Position numbers and translations under genes: made by a program. From NCBI GenBank assembly GCA_029207755.1, contig JARCOQ010000025.1, forward strand, positions 3,898,820-3,962,819: DNA of 64,000 nt. Direction: 5' to 3'. The DNA comes from Chamaea fasciata. Taxonomy: Eukaryota > Chordata > Aves > Passeriformes > Sylviidae. Positions within the stretch are counted from its first letter, which is position 1, and each line of letters opens with the position of its first letter. Of this stretch, positions 26,101-35,490 are shown piece after piece. Under the pieces are notes generated by a model, which had not been told where the DNA came from, ran no database searches, and saw only the letters and a program-made list of their open reading frames with translations.

Positions 26101-27298
26101 CAGGAAATAACCCAGGGAAAGCACAGGATCCTCCTCCCCACAGGAGCAGCAGAGGAGGAACAGAGAGCTCCTTGCTCTCCCTTTGCTCACCACAGACATG
26201 GATTGTCCAGCCAACCTGAAGGAGTTGCACAGTGACAAGCAGATGAGTGAAAGCACATTAGAAAGAGATATTTAACTGGCCCAGCAGGATTTAAAGCCAA
26301 CTAAGCATTTCAGACTGCACCCATACCCCAGGAGGCGAAGGGCAGGGTTCAGATCAGGCAAATGAGAGCAAAAGTGAGGAGCACCGGGCAGGAAAAGCAC
26401 TTGAGAGAGCCCCCACAGAGAGACTGATGCCCTCTTTCCACGTCAGCCTTGCTCCCAAGGCGTTGTAGGGAGCCTCTCCTTCATCAACACCAGCCTCTTC
26501 TTCCTAAATACCACGTCAATCACACATTTCACTTGTTTGTCCCATCCCTGAGTGAGTAAAGGTGCCTTGAGAGGAACCAGGACATCACAGCCAGAGGAAC
26601 TGAGGCAGGGGAGGTACAAGCAGAGCCCTCACAGTTCTTCCCCTTGAGCAGAGGGGGACCAGGGACGAAATCCCACACAGGAGAGGGTAATGGGGGGTTC
26701 CGTGCCTTATCAGGGACACCCCTTTGGGACAGAGCTGCTGCCACCCAAGGCGACACCTCTAAGGACATTGGGGAGGATGAGTTCTCTTCAGTATCTGTGG
26801 AAAGGAAGACGGTACAGCCCTGGCCCAGGGACTACCCCCAAGAGGCCTCCAAGGCACCCTGATCCCTCCCCTGCTTACCATGAGGGCACACAGGGGGTCC
26901 CCGCAGCCCCCACACAGCCTGCCTTGTCCTACAGATGAGGGAGCAGCTCTGACCCTACCCCTGTCCCCTCCACATTAATCCTTCCACCAGCGAAATTCCC
27001 GTCCCATAGCCTGGGGCGGCCCCGGCAGTCCCCCTATTTCAGGGAGGAACCCCGGGGCCCCCAGCCAGCTCCTCAGCCCCGCAGCCGGGACAGATCCTCC
27101 CGGTACGCCCCGAGCCCTCCAGGGGCACCCTCAGCCCCGGAACCGGCCTGGCTGACAGCCCCTTCCCCGGGCACAGCCCCGGCTCCGGCCCTCAGCCGGA
27201 GCGCGGGGGGCGCGGCCCTCGCACCCCTTCCCCGGGGCTCACCTGCCCGGCAGCTTGGCGCTCCGCTTCCAGAACTGCCTGCCGCTCTCGGCCGCCAT
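9115..27298 (-). CDS. TBC1D22B: TBC1D22B, complete gene (13 coding exons)
   Basis: This encodes a Rab GTPase-activating protein of the TBC family; TBC1D22 proteins are reported to bind ACBD3 at the Golgi. The 13 exons join in phase into 508 codons, close to the 505 of the human protein. The N-terminus is MAAESGRQFWKRSAKLPG. A Ser- and acid-rich region (SDAWDIGDDEDEDFSSSSSS) precedes the TBC domain at about residues 215-480. Both catalytic fingers are visible: IHIDIPR (IxxDxxR, Arg277) and GYVQG (YxQ, Gln312). The protein ends NHYRR. The TBC1D22A paralogue is possible but less likely from the N-terminus and the synteny with BRPF3. The start is the only ATG in exon 1 in frame and sits in a strong Kozak context within a CpG-rich promoter. 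No stop or frameshift was seen. Confidence 0.96.
9134..9139 (-). terminator. TBC1D22B: TBC1D22B candidate poly(A) signal
   Basis: TTTATT on the + strand is AATAAA for this gene. It is the only such hexamer I found downstream of the stop and would give a 1.5-kb 3' UTR. Confidence 0.55.
10658..10786 (-). CDS. TBC1D22B: TBC1D22B coding exon 13 (stop)
   Basis: It encodes GLLMLLQNLPTIHWGNEEIG and onward to the C-terminal NHYRR, then TAG. The acceptor reads CTTCCAG. Confidence 0.95.
   Translation of the reverse strand, partial: GLLMLLQNLPTIHWGNEEIGLLLAEAYRLKYMFADAPNHYRR
11254..11349 (-). CDS. TBC1D22B: TBC1D22B coding exon 12
   Basis: It encodes SEPEGFSHFHLYVCAAFLIK and ends EEDFQ before GTAAGA. 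This is the last helical part of the TBC domain. Confidence 0.95.
11550..11677 (-). CDS. TBC1D22B: TBC1D22B coding exon 11
   Basis: It encodes EQVHNHFRKYEVEYLQFAFR and ends RLWDTYQ before GTACGC, a typical late-TBC motif. Confidence 0.95.
11953..12028 (-). CDS. TBC1D22B: TBC1D22B coding exon 10
   Basis: It encodes DNYTFAQPGIQKKVKALEEL and ends in a one-base split codon before GTAGGT. Confidence 0.94.
12376..12482 (-). CDS. TBC1D22B: TBC1D22B coding exon 9
   Basis: It encodes EEDVENFDVTNLSQDVLRSI and ends LLDGIQ before GTGAGC. The acceptor is TTTTGCAG. Confidence 0.95.
12483..18540 (-). other. TBC1D22B: TBC1D22B intron 8, about 6 kb
   Basis: This is the longest intron of the gene. Open frames occur on both strands because of the high GC content, but none has a family motif or consistent splice sites. 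I see no nested gene and no clear interspersed repeat. Confidence 0.6.
18541..18655 (-). CDS. TBC1D22B: TBC1D22B coding exon 8, glutamine finger
   Basis: It encodes IFERILFIWAIRHPASGYVQ and GINDLVTPFF. Gln312 in YVQ is the second catalytic finger of TBC domains. The donor is GTAAGT. Confidence 0.96.
19543..19608 (-). CDS. TBC1D22B: TBC1D22B coding exon 7, arginine finger
   Basis: These 22 whole codons read IHIDIPRTNPLIPLFQQPLV and QE. IxxDxxR with Arg277 is the arginine finger. Confidence 0.96.
20010..20138 (-). CDS. TBC1D22B: TBC1D22B coding exon 6
   Basis: These 43 whole codons start GYLPANSERRKLTLQRKREE and end HHQDTYRQ before GTAGGA. Confidence 0.95.
20521..20591 (-). CDS. TBC1D22B: TBC1D22B coding exon 5, TBC start
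   Basis: It encodes ELRKCSWPGVPREVRPVTWR, the opening WxGVP..R motif of TBC domains, ending LLS before GTAAGT. Confidence 0.95.
21070..21249 (-). CDS. TBC1D22B: TBC1D22B coding exon 4
   Basis: It encodes EEACVRSPLQKQQSLPLRPV and onward to FRQLLSSHNTDL. The acceptor is TTGCTAG, fixed by reading phase. Confidence 0.93.
22079..22395 (-). CDS. TBC1D22B: TBC1D22B coding exon 3, serine/acidic linker
   Basis: This largest exon encodes FIKDRSKASGLPMKSKKASS, the DEDED-S8 tract and SSEAQLSRTS. The serine run reflects a GAG/GGA-rich stretch at about 22,250-22,275 on the + strand. Confidence 0.95.
23093..23122. repeat. Run of 30 A in TBC1D22B intron 2-side
   Basis: There is an uninterrupted A homopolymer on the + strand about 240 bases from exon 2 in the downstream intron. 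On the coding strand it is a T run. No retroposed body is recognised beside it. Confidence 0.85.
23360..23416 (-). CDS. TBC1D22B: TBC1D22B coding exon 2
   Basis: It encodes SIQPVYGAQHPPLDSRITK with split codons at both ends. Acceptor CTGCAG, donor GTAAGT. Confidence 0.94.
23417..27242 (-). other. TBC1D22B: TBC1D22B intron 1
   Basis: This 3.8-kb intron rises in GC toward the promoter. No exon, nested gene or clear repeat was recognised. Confidence 0.55.
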
Positions 27299-27760
27299 GG
27301 CGGAGGGCGGAGCGGGCCCGGCGGGCCGGCCAGCCCGCGAGCGGGGAGCGGGGACCCCCGGCCGGCCGGCCCCCGGCGCGGCGCGGGGCGCGGAGCAAGG
27401 CGCGGCCCCCGCAGCCGCCTCAGGGCCGCCCGCCCGCAGCCCGCGGCGCCGCCATCTTGGCTCCGGGCGGGCCCGGCGCCGCCATTGGCCGCCGCGCGCG
27501 AGGCGTCGCGGACGGACCAATGGCAGGCGGGCGCGGCCGTGACGCGCGCGGGGGGGCGGGGCGCGCGCGCTGGCGGGGCGGGCGATACCACGGGGGGGGC
27601 GCGGGGGGGGCGCGGGGCGGCACCACCCGGCTCCGCCGGGGCCGCGCAGCGACATCCTCTGCCTCGGGGGATTCCGCCTTTTCCCGGGAATTCGCCGCGC
27701 CGGTTGCGTCCCCGCCCTGCATCCCGCTCGCCGGTCGTGTGGCGTTTGAGATCCGGTGAA
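26990..27760. promoter_or_regulatory. TBC1D22B: CpG-island promoter of TBC1D22B
   Basis: This stretch is very GC- and CpG-rich, spans exon 1 and lies upstream of it. It carries two CCAAT-type boxes, ATTGG at 27,484-27,488 and CCAAT at 27,517-27,521, 186-223 bases upstream of the ATG. GC boxes (GGGGCGGGG) occur at about 27,553. No TATA box was seen. I recognise no divergent gene on the + strand. Confidence 0.8.
27243..27298 (-). CDS. TBC1D22B: TBC1D22B coding exon 1 (start)
   Basis: ATG at 27,298-27,296 in the context CCGCCATGG. It encodes MAAESGRQFWKRSAKLPG and two bases of a Ser codon before GTGAGC. Confidence 0.95.
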
Positions 27761-28609
27761 GTGGCTGCTTCGGTTTGACACAGGAGCGGTTTCTGTTCAG
27801 ACTTTTAGAATTAAAAATATTAAATAAATTAAAAATTGCCTCCAGGCAGCGTGGCGTTTTCTGCGCCAGACGCTATTATTTGTCTTCTTTTTATTTCTAG
27901 TGCATAAAGCCCATAAATAGTGCTCCAGATTGGAGTAACACCTCTCATATTTTTACTATTATTCTCCACCCCACTTACTCCCATATGGAGCACTGAAGAA
28001 TAATTATTAATGAGCAATTATGCAAATATTCTATTGTATATGCAAATTAAGAGAGAACAATTTTTCCCACAATTTTTCCCCATAACCAATACCAAACAGC
28101 TGCAGCACAAAGAACTGGAAGAAAAAAAAAAAAAAGCAGAGATAAATGAAAAACACACACACACACATACAAAATAGAATGGCATAAAAAGAGTCAAAAC
28201 CTGAACCACACTAAAAAATTCAAAAGCCAGCAACCACATTAAAAAAATTAAGCAGCCAGCAACTCTTCTAGGACCATCGAGAATAAACCAGAAACAGAGT
28301 CTCAGCCTGGAACTGGCTCCTTCCACATTTTAGGTGTCTGTGGTCTGGGTATCCATGGTCTATCAATCATGCTAACATCTGCTTTCTATTTCACTCTATT
28401 TATAGTTTTCATATCTGGTTTTTACTGTCTGCTTTCTATTCAGTTTGTTACTCACCTTTCTGGTGCCCCCTTCCCATCCTCCCTTTGATTCATGTTCCTG
28501 CTATGTACATTTTATGACACTTTTTATTATCTTTCAATTCACCTTGCTATTGATCTTTCAAGTATCTTCTTTCTACTCACCTTGATATTTCTCTTTCTAA
28601 TCTAACTTT
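27761..28609. other. AT-rich intergenic sequence
   Basis: AT-rich DNA follows the island: an A run at 28,120-28,134, a CA microsatellite at about 28,152-28,166, and CTTTCTAT/TCACCTT-type pyrimidine-rich, weakly repetitive sequence at 28,380-28,600. No gene seen. Confidence 0.6.
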
Positions 28610-28914
28610 TTAGGGTTGAGGTTTGAGTTAGGATTGGTATTAGGGTTAAGGTTAGGGCTGGGCTTAAGGGTTAGAATTTAGGGTTTAGGCTTAGGTTTGT
28701 GGTTAGGGGTAGGAATAAGTTTATTATGTTTTAATAGGTTTTTATTAATGGTTTTTAATGGTGAGGGTTAGGGTGTATGGTTAAGTTTAGGGTCAGGGTA
28801 AGGAGATTAATGTTTGGTTTAGGTGTTAGTGTTGGGGTTTATGGTTGGGATAAGGGGAAAGGATTAGGGTTCGAGTTAGCTTTGTGTTTAATGGTTAGTG
28901 TCAGGATTAGGTGA
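28610..28914 (+). repeat. Degenerate telomere-like (TTAGGG) repeat tract
   Basis: About 300 bases of G/T-rich sequence are dense in TTAGGG, TTAGGT, TTAAGG and TTTAGG variants, nearly all in one orientation. The exact hexamer recurs at scattered intervals but never in a long perfect run, so this is an old or imperfect interstitial telomeric-type sequence rather than a chromosome end. Confidence 0.75.
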
Positions 28915-29756
28915 GGCTTTACAGACAGTCGTTTTCCTTGGGAAGAGAAGAACAGTGCCCCAGAGTCTCGGGAGCAGCTGTGGGATGACCCTGCAAGACC
29001 AAGTCCAGCCAGAGCTGTGGTTCCCAGCAGCTTTTTTCTGAGACCAGTCCTTGGACTTTGGCAATTTTAGGAGGTGAAAACTGACATTTGTCCTAAAACT
29101 GTAGGCGTTGGAAACCAATCCTTGTCCTAAAGCTGCTCCCAGACAGAAGCTGGTGGCGCTGCTGGGTGTGGCAGGCCCTGGTGGCCCCTCTGCTGCTCCC
29201 CAAACTCTGAGGCGCTGGATTATCCTTCCTGAGGAGAGTCACCCTTCACAGCCAGCTGCTGTGGCTGACAGTGAGATTCCACCTCCTAAACCTGCAAAAA
29301 TCTGAGGAGTTCTCCCAGCCTGAGGCCTCCAGGACTGTCAGGTCTGCCTGGCCTTGGCCTCGGCTGGGCCACTCCTCATCTGCTCCTCAAACGCTGGGAA
29401 CACGTGTTCCTTCCTAATTAAGGAAATCAATTCCCCCCAAATTTGGGGTCATCTTCTCCCTGGATTGGGACCATGGAGTCCAAACCTAGGATTTACACAT
29501 GGTGTAGCTCCAAGACCCCAGATAAAGCAGAGCCGTGGATTACAAACCCAAAGCTAACAGCTGATGAGCCCGTGACCAGAAAGGCAAAACCAGAGTCTCC
29601 AAACCTACAGCTGAGGCTGGTTCCGCAGAGAGTAACCCACAGCCACGGGGCGGGAACACGTGACCGACCCTGGAGCCCAGTTCCTGAGGGAATCCCTGGG
29701 CTGGGCGCCCAACCCCAGGAACAGGAGCTGCACATTTCGGTGCTGGTCACCCGAAA
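28915..29756. other. Intergenic, unrecognised
   Basis: This stretch of moderate GC has short open frames (65 codons at 29,108; 121 codons at 29,443). None has a recognised motif, and I treat them as chance. Confidence 0.4.
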
Positions 29757-30287
29757 GGGTGTGTCCTGGGTTGAAGAATATTCTATCACCATCTTCATGA
29801 ACTGTTGAAACCAGGTGAGGCAGTGCTCCCTGCCTCCTCCACTCTGGCTTATCTTCTGTTAATGGGCCATCAGCACCTTTGCTACACAGCTCACAGATAA
29901 CCCCCTCCTGGACTACCTCCTGTTAATGGGCCCATCAGGCCTTATCACATGACTCACCATCCCATTGTGGGATGCTCCGCCCAGAGGGAAGAACCAAGCA
30001 TTCCAGCCTGGATATAAGCTGAGACTCTGAACACCAGAGGGGCGCTTACCCACTGGATTCCCAGAGGACCCGAGCTACCAGACCTTTCTACAGGATCACT
30101 GCTTCAGGAAGACCACCTGATCTGGACTGCTTCCATCACTACGCTCAGGTTGTATTCTGACTCTGTCAGTGGTCTTTTGTATTATTGCATCTATTCTAGT
30201 TTACTTTCTTTCCTTTTTCTTTTCTATTAAATTGTATCTCTGACTTGGAGCCTCTCATTTGTTTTGCTTTCAAACCACTACAGGGTG
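29757..30287 (+). mobile_element. Solo LTR of an endogenous retrovirus with 5-bp TSD
   Basis: The LTR runs from TGTCCTGGG (29,762) to ACTACA (30,282), giving TG...CA ends and a length of 521 bases. Identical GGGTG pentamers flank it at 29,757-29,761 and 30,283-30,287. Inside are a TATA-like GATATAAG at 30,011 and ATTAAA at 30,226, in the order expected for the + strand. No gag, pol or env sequence adjoins it, so it is a solo LTR left by recombination. The 5-bp duplication fits ERVL-like families best, but the family is not established. Confidence 0.85.
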
Positions 30288-30599
30288 CCAGGGCTTTTTC
30301 CCCAGCAAGGACAGCAGCCATCCCCTGCCACAGGCTGCCCCGGGAGCTCAAGGCCAGCAAGACCTTTCTGCACTGATCCTTTCCCTGCTTGAGATGGAAA
30401 AACTGCATTTTTTTGTGGCGAAACCAACTGCTCCAGAGCAGCCTGAGGCCCCAGGGGCTCGCTCATCCCCTTTGCAGGTGTGACCCATTTCCTTCCCGCG
30501 GTCCCCCTCAGGCAGGACAGCCTGGAGGTGACAGGGCCGTGCTGCTGGGTCGGTGTCTCCGGTCGCCCCCAGTGACACATCCCTCATCCTCTGCAGGTT

Positions 30600-30897
30600 T
30601 TTCCTGTACCAGCAGTGCCACCCTTTGGAGCAGGAGAGCAGGGACAGGACCCGGGGAAGGGCTGGGGCTGTGCCAGGGGAGTTTAGGGTGGAGATCAGGG
30701 AAAGGTTCTTCCCCCAGAGGTGCTGGGCACTGCCCAGGCTCCCCATGGAATGGGCACGGCTCCGAGGCTGCCAGAGCTCCAGGAGAGTTTGGACAGTGCT
30801 CTCAGCGATGCCCAGGGTGGGATTTTGGAGTGTCTGTGAAGGCCTAGGAGCTGGGCTGGATGATCCCTTCCAGCTGAGGATATTCCATGATTCCCTG
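30600..30897 (+). repeat. CR1-like LINE 3' fragment
   Basis: It has the typical bird CR1 3' region: GAGCAGGAGAGCAGGGACAG, then GCTGTGCCAGGGGAG, AGGTTCTTCCCCCAGAGG, and a 3' end resembling CTTCCAGCTGAGGATATTCC. It is 5'-truncated, as is usual for CR1. Confidence 0.85.
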
Positions 30898-30964
30898 ACT
30901 GTGGCAGTTCTGGGTCTGTTTGTTGCAGGGTGGGATCCTTGAGGCCACCCCATGAAGAGCCAGG

Positions 30965-31025
30965 AGCAGGACGTTGGTCCCCGTGGATCTCTTCCCACTC
31001 AGGGTACTCCGGGATTCCACGAGTG
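30965..31025 (+). repeat. Short CR1 3'-end remnant
   Basis: TTGGTCCCCGTGGATCTCTT, followed by CCCACTCAGGGTACTCCGGGATTCC, resembles the CR1 3' terminus. Confidence 0.45.
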
Positions 31026-32477
31026 CTGATGGTGTGGTTGTGGCTGCTCCTGGTGGTTCCTCACAGGGCTGGCAGGGTTGTCAAGGCTGGCCAGAGTGGG
31101 AAGCTGCAGGTGGGGGACTGGATCCTGGCCAGTCCATGGTGGAGCTCTCCCATGGCAGCTTCCTGCAGCTCATCAGGGACGTGGCACCCTGGTGACCCTC
31201 ACAGGTCCCCCGAGGAAGGTGCCACCACACTGCCCGAGGCTCATCTTTGTCACTGCTGGTGTTAATTCGCTTCAATGGAGTGTTTGAAGATGTTCAAAAT
31301 TAAAGAGAGTGAATCCCAGAGTAAGCTGGGTTGGGTGAGACCCACAGGGATCATCGGCTCCTGGAAGGTGAATGAGTTGGGAGCTCATTGCCCTGGAAGA
31401 GCTGGAGGCAGCTGGGGCAGAGAGAGGCACCTGCCGAGGCGGTTGTGCCGAAAAAGAAGTTACAAGAATTAACAACTCGGTGTCAAAGGAGAGAAACTCC
31501 CTTGTGTGAGAGAGGGAAAGTGCTGCTGTCGCGGGAACAGGTCCTGTCCAGACCTCGTGTCCCCCAGCCAAGGGGAAATGACCCCTCCTGAGGGGGCTGC
31601 AGCACCGTGGGATGATGCTCAGTGAGAAAATCTCCCCCTGCTCAGGGCTCTGGTGCTGCAGGAGCTGCCAGGGCTTTGCTGCCAGCGGGGTTGGTGCTCC
31701 CGGGGTGCCCCTGCTCTCCAAACCTCTCATTAAACCCCGACTTTTCCCTTTCTTCCCTGCTAAAACACTCAAATTCCCCAAAGCTGCATCCCTGGGATAC
31801 AACAGAAACATCTCCTGGTTCTCTGTGCCAAAACTTCCCCTTGGAAGAGGGTCGCAATTTTTTTCTTTTGTGGGGAAAAAACCCTTGACAGATTTTTTTT
31901 TTTTTCCCTGCAAATCCTTCACCTGCAAAACGCTGCTGTGTCACCTGAGCAGCAAGGGGAGTCCTGGGGGCTGCACAGTCCCGTCTCCAGGCTGGGGTTT
32001 GATGGCAGCTCCCACACAACACCGTGGTATTGTTTCTAAACAAAAATGTAAATATGTAAAATTTGGAGAGAAAAACTGCTTTCCAACCCTGCATTTGTCT
32101 GGATTGCTGCTTATGGGTTTAATTCAACTCCTGATCGTTATTTTTTGGCTTTTTTCACCTTTTAAATAATAAATACCTGAAGCCAGACTGTGACTAAAGC
32201 CAGCAGATGATTCTCTAATTTCACATTCATTTCAAATATTTAACATGCCATCTCAGCCTGCTACACCGAATTTCAAAGACTTAACATTCCTCTTTGTTAA
32301 TGCTTGAAGCAAAGAGAACTCTATAAATTGTTATTTTTCTATTAAGATTTTTATTTTTATCAAATCTGATTCATTCCAGTTTGAAGGGACACACTTCAAA
32401 GCAGTTGCCCAGGGTGATCATAAAGCTGCTGAAGTTTGAGTTGGTTAAATTAGCTCTGTTTCTCTGCAGCTTTTAAT
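31026..32477. other. Intergenic, no gene recognised
   Basis: Long open frames overlap on both strands at 31,272-32,169. They lack family motifs and have low-complexity Phe/Lys stretches from T and A runs, so I do not call them genes. Confidence 0.5.
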
Positions 32478-32640
32478 CTTTGAATCCCAGACTGGTTTGG
32501 GTTGGAAGGACCTTAAAGCTCGTTTCATTCCACTCCTGCCATGGGCAGGGACACCTCCCACTTGTTTCCAAACGAAGTTTTCTGAATATCATGTTTCCAG
32601 ACATTATTTATGCACAACCTCACCTGGACTGTGTGTAAAA
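32478..32640 (-). repeat. CR1-like LINE fragment
   Basis: AATCCCAGACTGGTTTGGGT, then TGGAAGGACCTTAAAGCTC and CATGGGCAGGGACACCTCCC, match the reverse complement of a common bird CR1 3' end. Confidence 0.8.
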
Positions 32641-35289
32641 ACCTTTCCCACTGCCTCGGTTACAGATCTGGAGCTGAAATGTAGAGATAAAACCTGAACC
32701 TGGGGACACTCAGCCAAGAGAGGGAATAAAAACCCCTCAGTAGCAGGTGGTAAAACCAGAGTGAAGATCAGAAAGAAATCTGTGGTTCAGGGGAGCTGGA
32801 GTTGAGTGTTTCAGATGTAAAGAATTTTGTGACAGTGGAGGAGAAAGGAGCAGAACCTGTTCCACGGGAGTGGGAATAAATCTCCATTTGGAAATCCCCC
32901 TGGATGCAGCTGCAGGAGCAGAGCTGGGCTGTCAGCAGAGCCCTGTGTGCAGAGGGGAAATCCAGAGTGAGCTGGTGAGTCACTGGAGAGCTCCCAGGGC
33001 TGCTCCACAGCCGGGAAAACCCAGGATGCAGCTTCTGAAAACCCCAAAATGTCCTTTTGGTGGAGCCTCACCGGGCACCAACCCTGGCAGAGTTGGCGCT
33101 TTGCCCTCTGAACCTGGCACTAAATCCTGTGCTGGGTCCCTTCCCTCCCTGCCAGCCCTGGAATCTTTGCTTTTCCTGGGAATAAATGAACCCCTTTCAT
33201 GCTCCAGAAGAGATTTTTTTAAACATTTTTCACCCAAGCAGGAGCCTGTCAGCTCTTGTCCTGTGTCAGCTGGGAGCAGGGCTGTAAGATTCCTACCAAC
33301 AGATGGAATTTTCCTTGCCTGTGCTTCGGAATTAAAAATCTGAGCATGAACCAGGAGGAAAAGTTGATCCTTTTATCTCCAGAGGAAAACCTCTCTAAGG
33401 ATGTCAGAGGAAGGGCACTGAGCAGGGCTGTGGAGGGTTTGGGAGGCCCCACATACCTGAGAAATTCAGTTCAGTAGGCTTTCAATTTCCCTTCCCTTAA
33501 GATGCTTGAGCACTTTTTAATATTTTAATGCAATGTGTTTGTTCTTAATTGAGAAATGCAGTAATGTGCTGCACCCAACAGGGCTGGCACATCTCTAGTT
33601 TTGGTGCTTGGGATTATTTTTTTTTAACCCTTTCAGGAAAAAGGAGATTATCAGTTTTTAATTCAGCACAGAAGTCCATCTTTGGGGCAGAACTTCCCAT
33701 TCAGGTGCTCTCTTAGAGTCAGCCTTTTGCACAGATTGTGGCTCCTTTATTCTTAACTAATTTTGTATCCTGAAATGTGGTTTTTTTCCCACAAATGCAC
33801 TGGATTTATTGTGAAGTGCACAACAACATTATTTTCCATGGACGGGAAAATAAGATGAAGTGATTTTAAATGGTGTTATTAAAATGATGTTATATTTTGA
33901 TTTTAATTCGGCTTTTGGGAGAAGACAAAACAGTTTTAAGTTCCTTTCAGTGAACTCATTCCCCCAGTGTGGCTCTGGGACCAGTTCCTCACCATTCCTG
34001 GAGCTGGGCAGCAAAACTCTGTCGTGCCTTAAATAATTTGGCAATTTCCCTCCATTTTTGGGGCTTCCAAATCCCCATTGCCCCTGCAGGTCCTCATCCC
34101 CTTCCCTTTCCAGAGGGATATTTCTCAAATTGCCTTGTCTCTTTCTGTCTTACAAAATTTTAATAAATTGAATATCTGAACCGATTTCATGGATGTGACC
34201 AGCCCTGATCCCTCCTGACCTTTCTCAACTCCCAAGCAGGCTAAAACCCTTCTGTTCATGTCAGGATCTGTAAAATTGTGTTGCTTTTTCTGAAGAAAAG
34301 CAGAATAAAAACAGAAAAGTCCTTCCCAGGTACAGGAAGCCATCCAGAGGGTGTGGGGATGTGGGAACTCTCATCCCTCAGGGCACTGCCAGGGAATTTT
34401 CAAAAGCAGAACACCAAAACCTTTCCCTGGTGAAGCACAGGTAGGAAAGTTGGGTGTAAAAATGCACTGAATTGTCTCTCAGAGGGTTTTTGCTCGTGTT
34501 TTAAATCTGATCATCTCCTCAGGACAGCTGAACACTCGTTGTAGTTATGAAAGAAAAGGAAAATGTTGTAATGGAGCTGATGCAGACCCTTTGGCAAAGT
34601 TTCTGATAGAATTTTGTGCTTATCTAGGAATCAGAAGGAAAGATGTTCTGGATGTTTAGGCTCAGAACAAAACAATTACCCTGTGCTGGGACGAATTCAG
34701 TTAAAATTCTCAAAATAGAGAAATATTGGAAAGTTTTTCTGGAAAAACTGGATTTTAAATCTGCCTTTAAGTCCTCATCTGATTTTTTTTGTGAGCGGCA
34801 GCTGCTTTGGGGCAGTTTAGGAGCCCCAACAGGAGGTTGCAGCGTGGAGCAGAGAGCTGGGAGGAGAATCACTGTCCAGGTAAGTGAATTTTTAAGGAAT
34901 GTTTGTGTGTACATTGCTCTGTGCCATCTCTGGAAATATTAACCTATTTTTTCCCCCCAAAATACGATGCGAGCTCTTATCTTTGTGTAAGGCTATTGCA
35001 GTAGAAGCGAAATACGTGGCTCCAGCAGAGAGAGCGCTGATGGCTGGGGCTCCGTGGCTGCGTTTTCAGAGGCTGGAGCGTGGAGCCCATGAGATGCCAT
35101 CATCCCCCCGCAGCCCTGGTGCTTCCCTGCCTCTGGCACACGGCTCTGCCTCTCTTTGTGCTGCGTTTGGAGCCTGGGGCTGGCACAGATCCTGCCTGGA
35201 TGCGGAATTCTTGCTATTGTTAACTGCCCTTATCCCATTCTTCACGGTAATCCGCTTTTCCCCCTCGTGCTTGGGAGACTCCAGAGGGG
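32641..35289. other. Intergenic, no gene recognised
   Basis: Mostly AT-rich single-copy-looking DNA. Donor-like GTAAGT at about 34,880 follows a short open stretch but has no recognisable protein. It could be part of a non-coding transcript, but nothing in the sequence shows this. Confidence 0.45.
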
Positions 35290-35490
35290 AGCGTTCGGTG
35301 CTGAGGTTTTCTCTCTGTGCCTCCTCCCAGCGGGGTCACACCGAGCTCCAGGGCTTGGCTCCGTGGGCGAGGCAACCCCGAGGGTCAGCTGGAGGAGAGG
35401 AGACCTCAGCGGGGTCCGCAGCTCCTGCCCAGGGACGGGACCCAGGGCAGGGCTGGAGCTGTGCCAGGGGAGCTGGCACGGGTGTCAGGG
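35290..35490 (+). repeat. CR1-like fragment leading into the minisatellite
   Basis: The stretch with GGAGAGGAGACCTCAGCGGG and GGGCAGGGCTGGAGCTGTGC, followed by CAGGGGAG, parallels the CR1 copy at 30,600. It runs directly into the tandem array. Confidence 0.7.

Noticed and set aside
27073..27781. Several 100-180-codon Arg/Pro/Ala/Gly-rich frames on both strands
   Set aside because: They come from extreme GC content of the CpG island. Only the short TBC1D22B exon 1 is supported.
28119..28166. A run and CA repeat considered as a retroposon tail
   Set aside because: No element body or target-site repeat is visible next to it; treated as simple sequence.
31272..32169. Overlapping long frames on both strands (218 and 185 codons)
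   Set aside because: No motif, no splice support, and both strands are open at once, which suggests chance in GC-moderate DNA.
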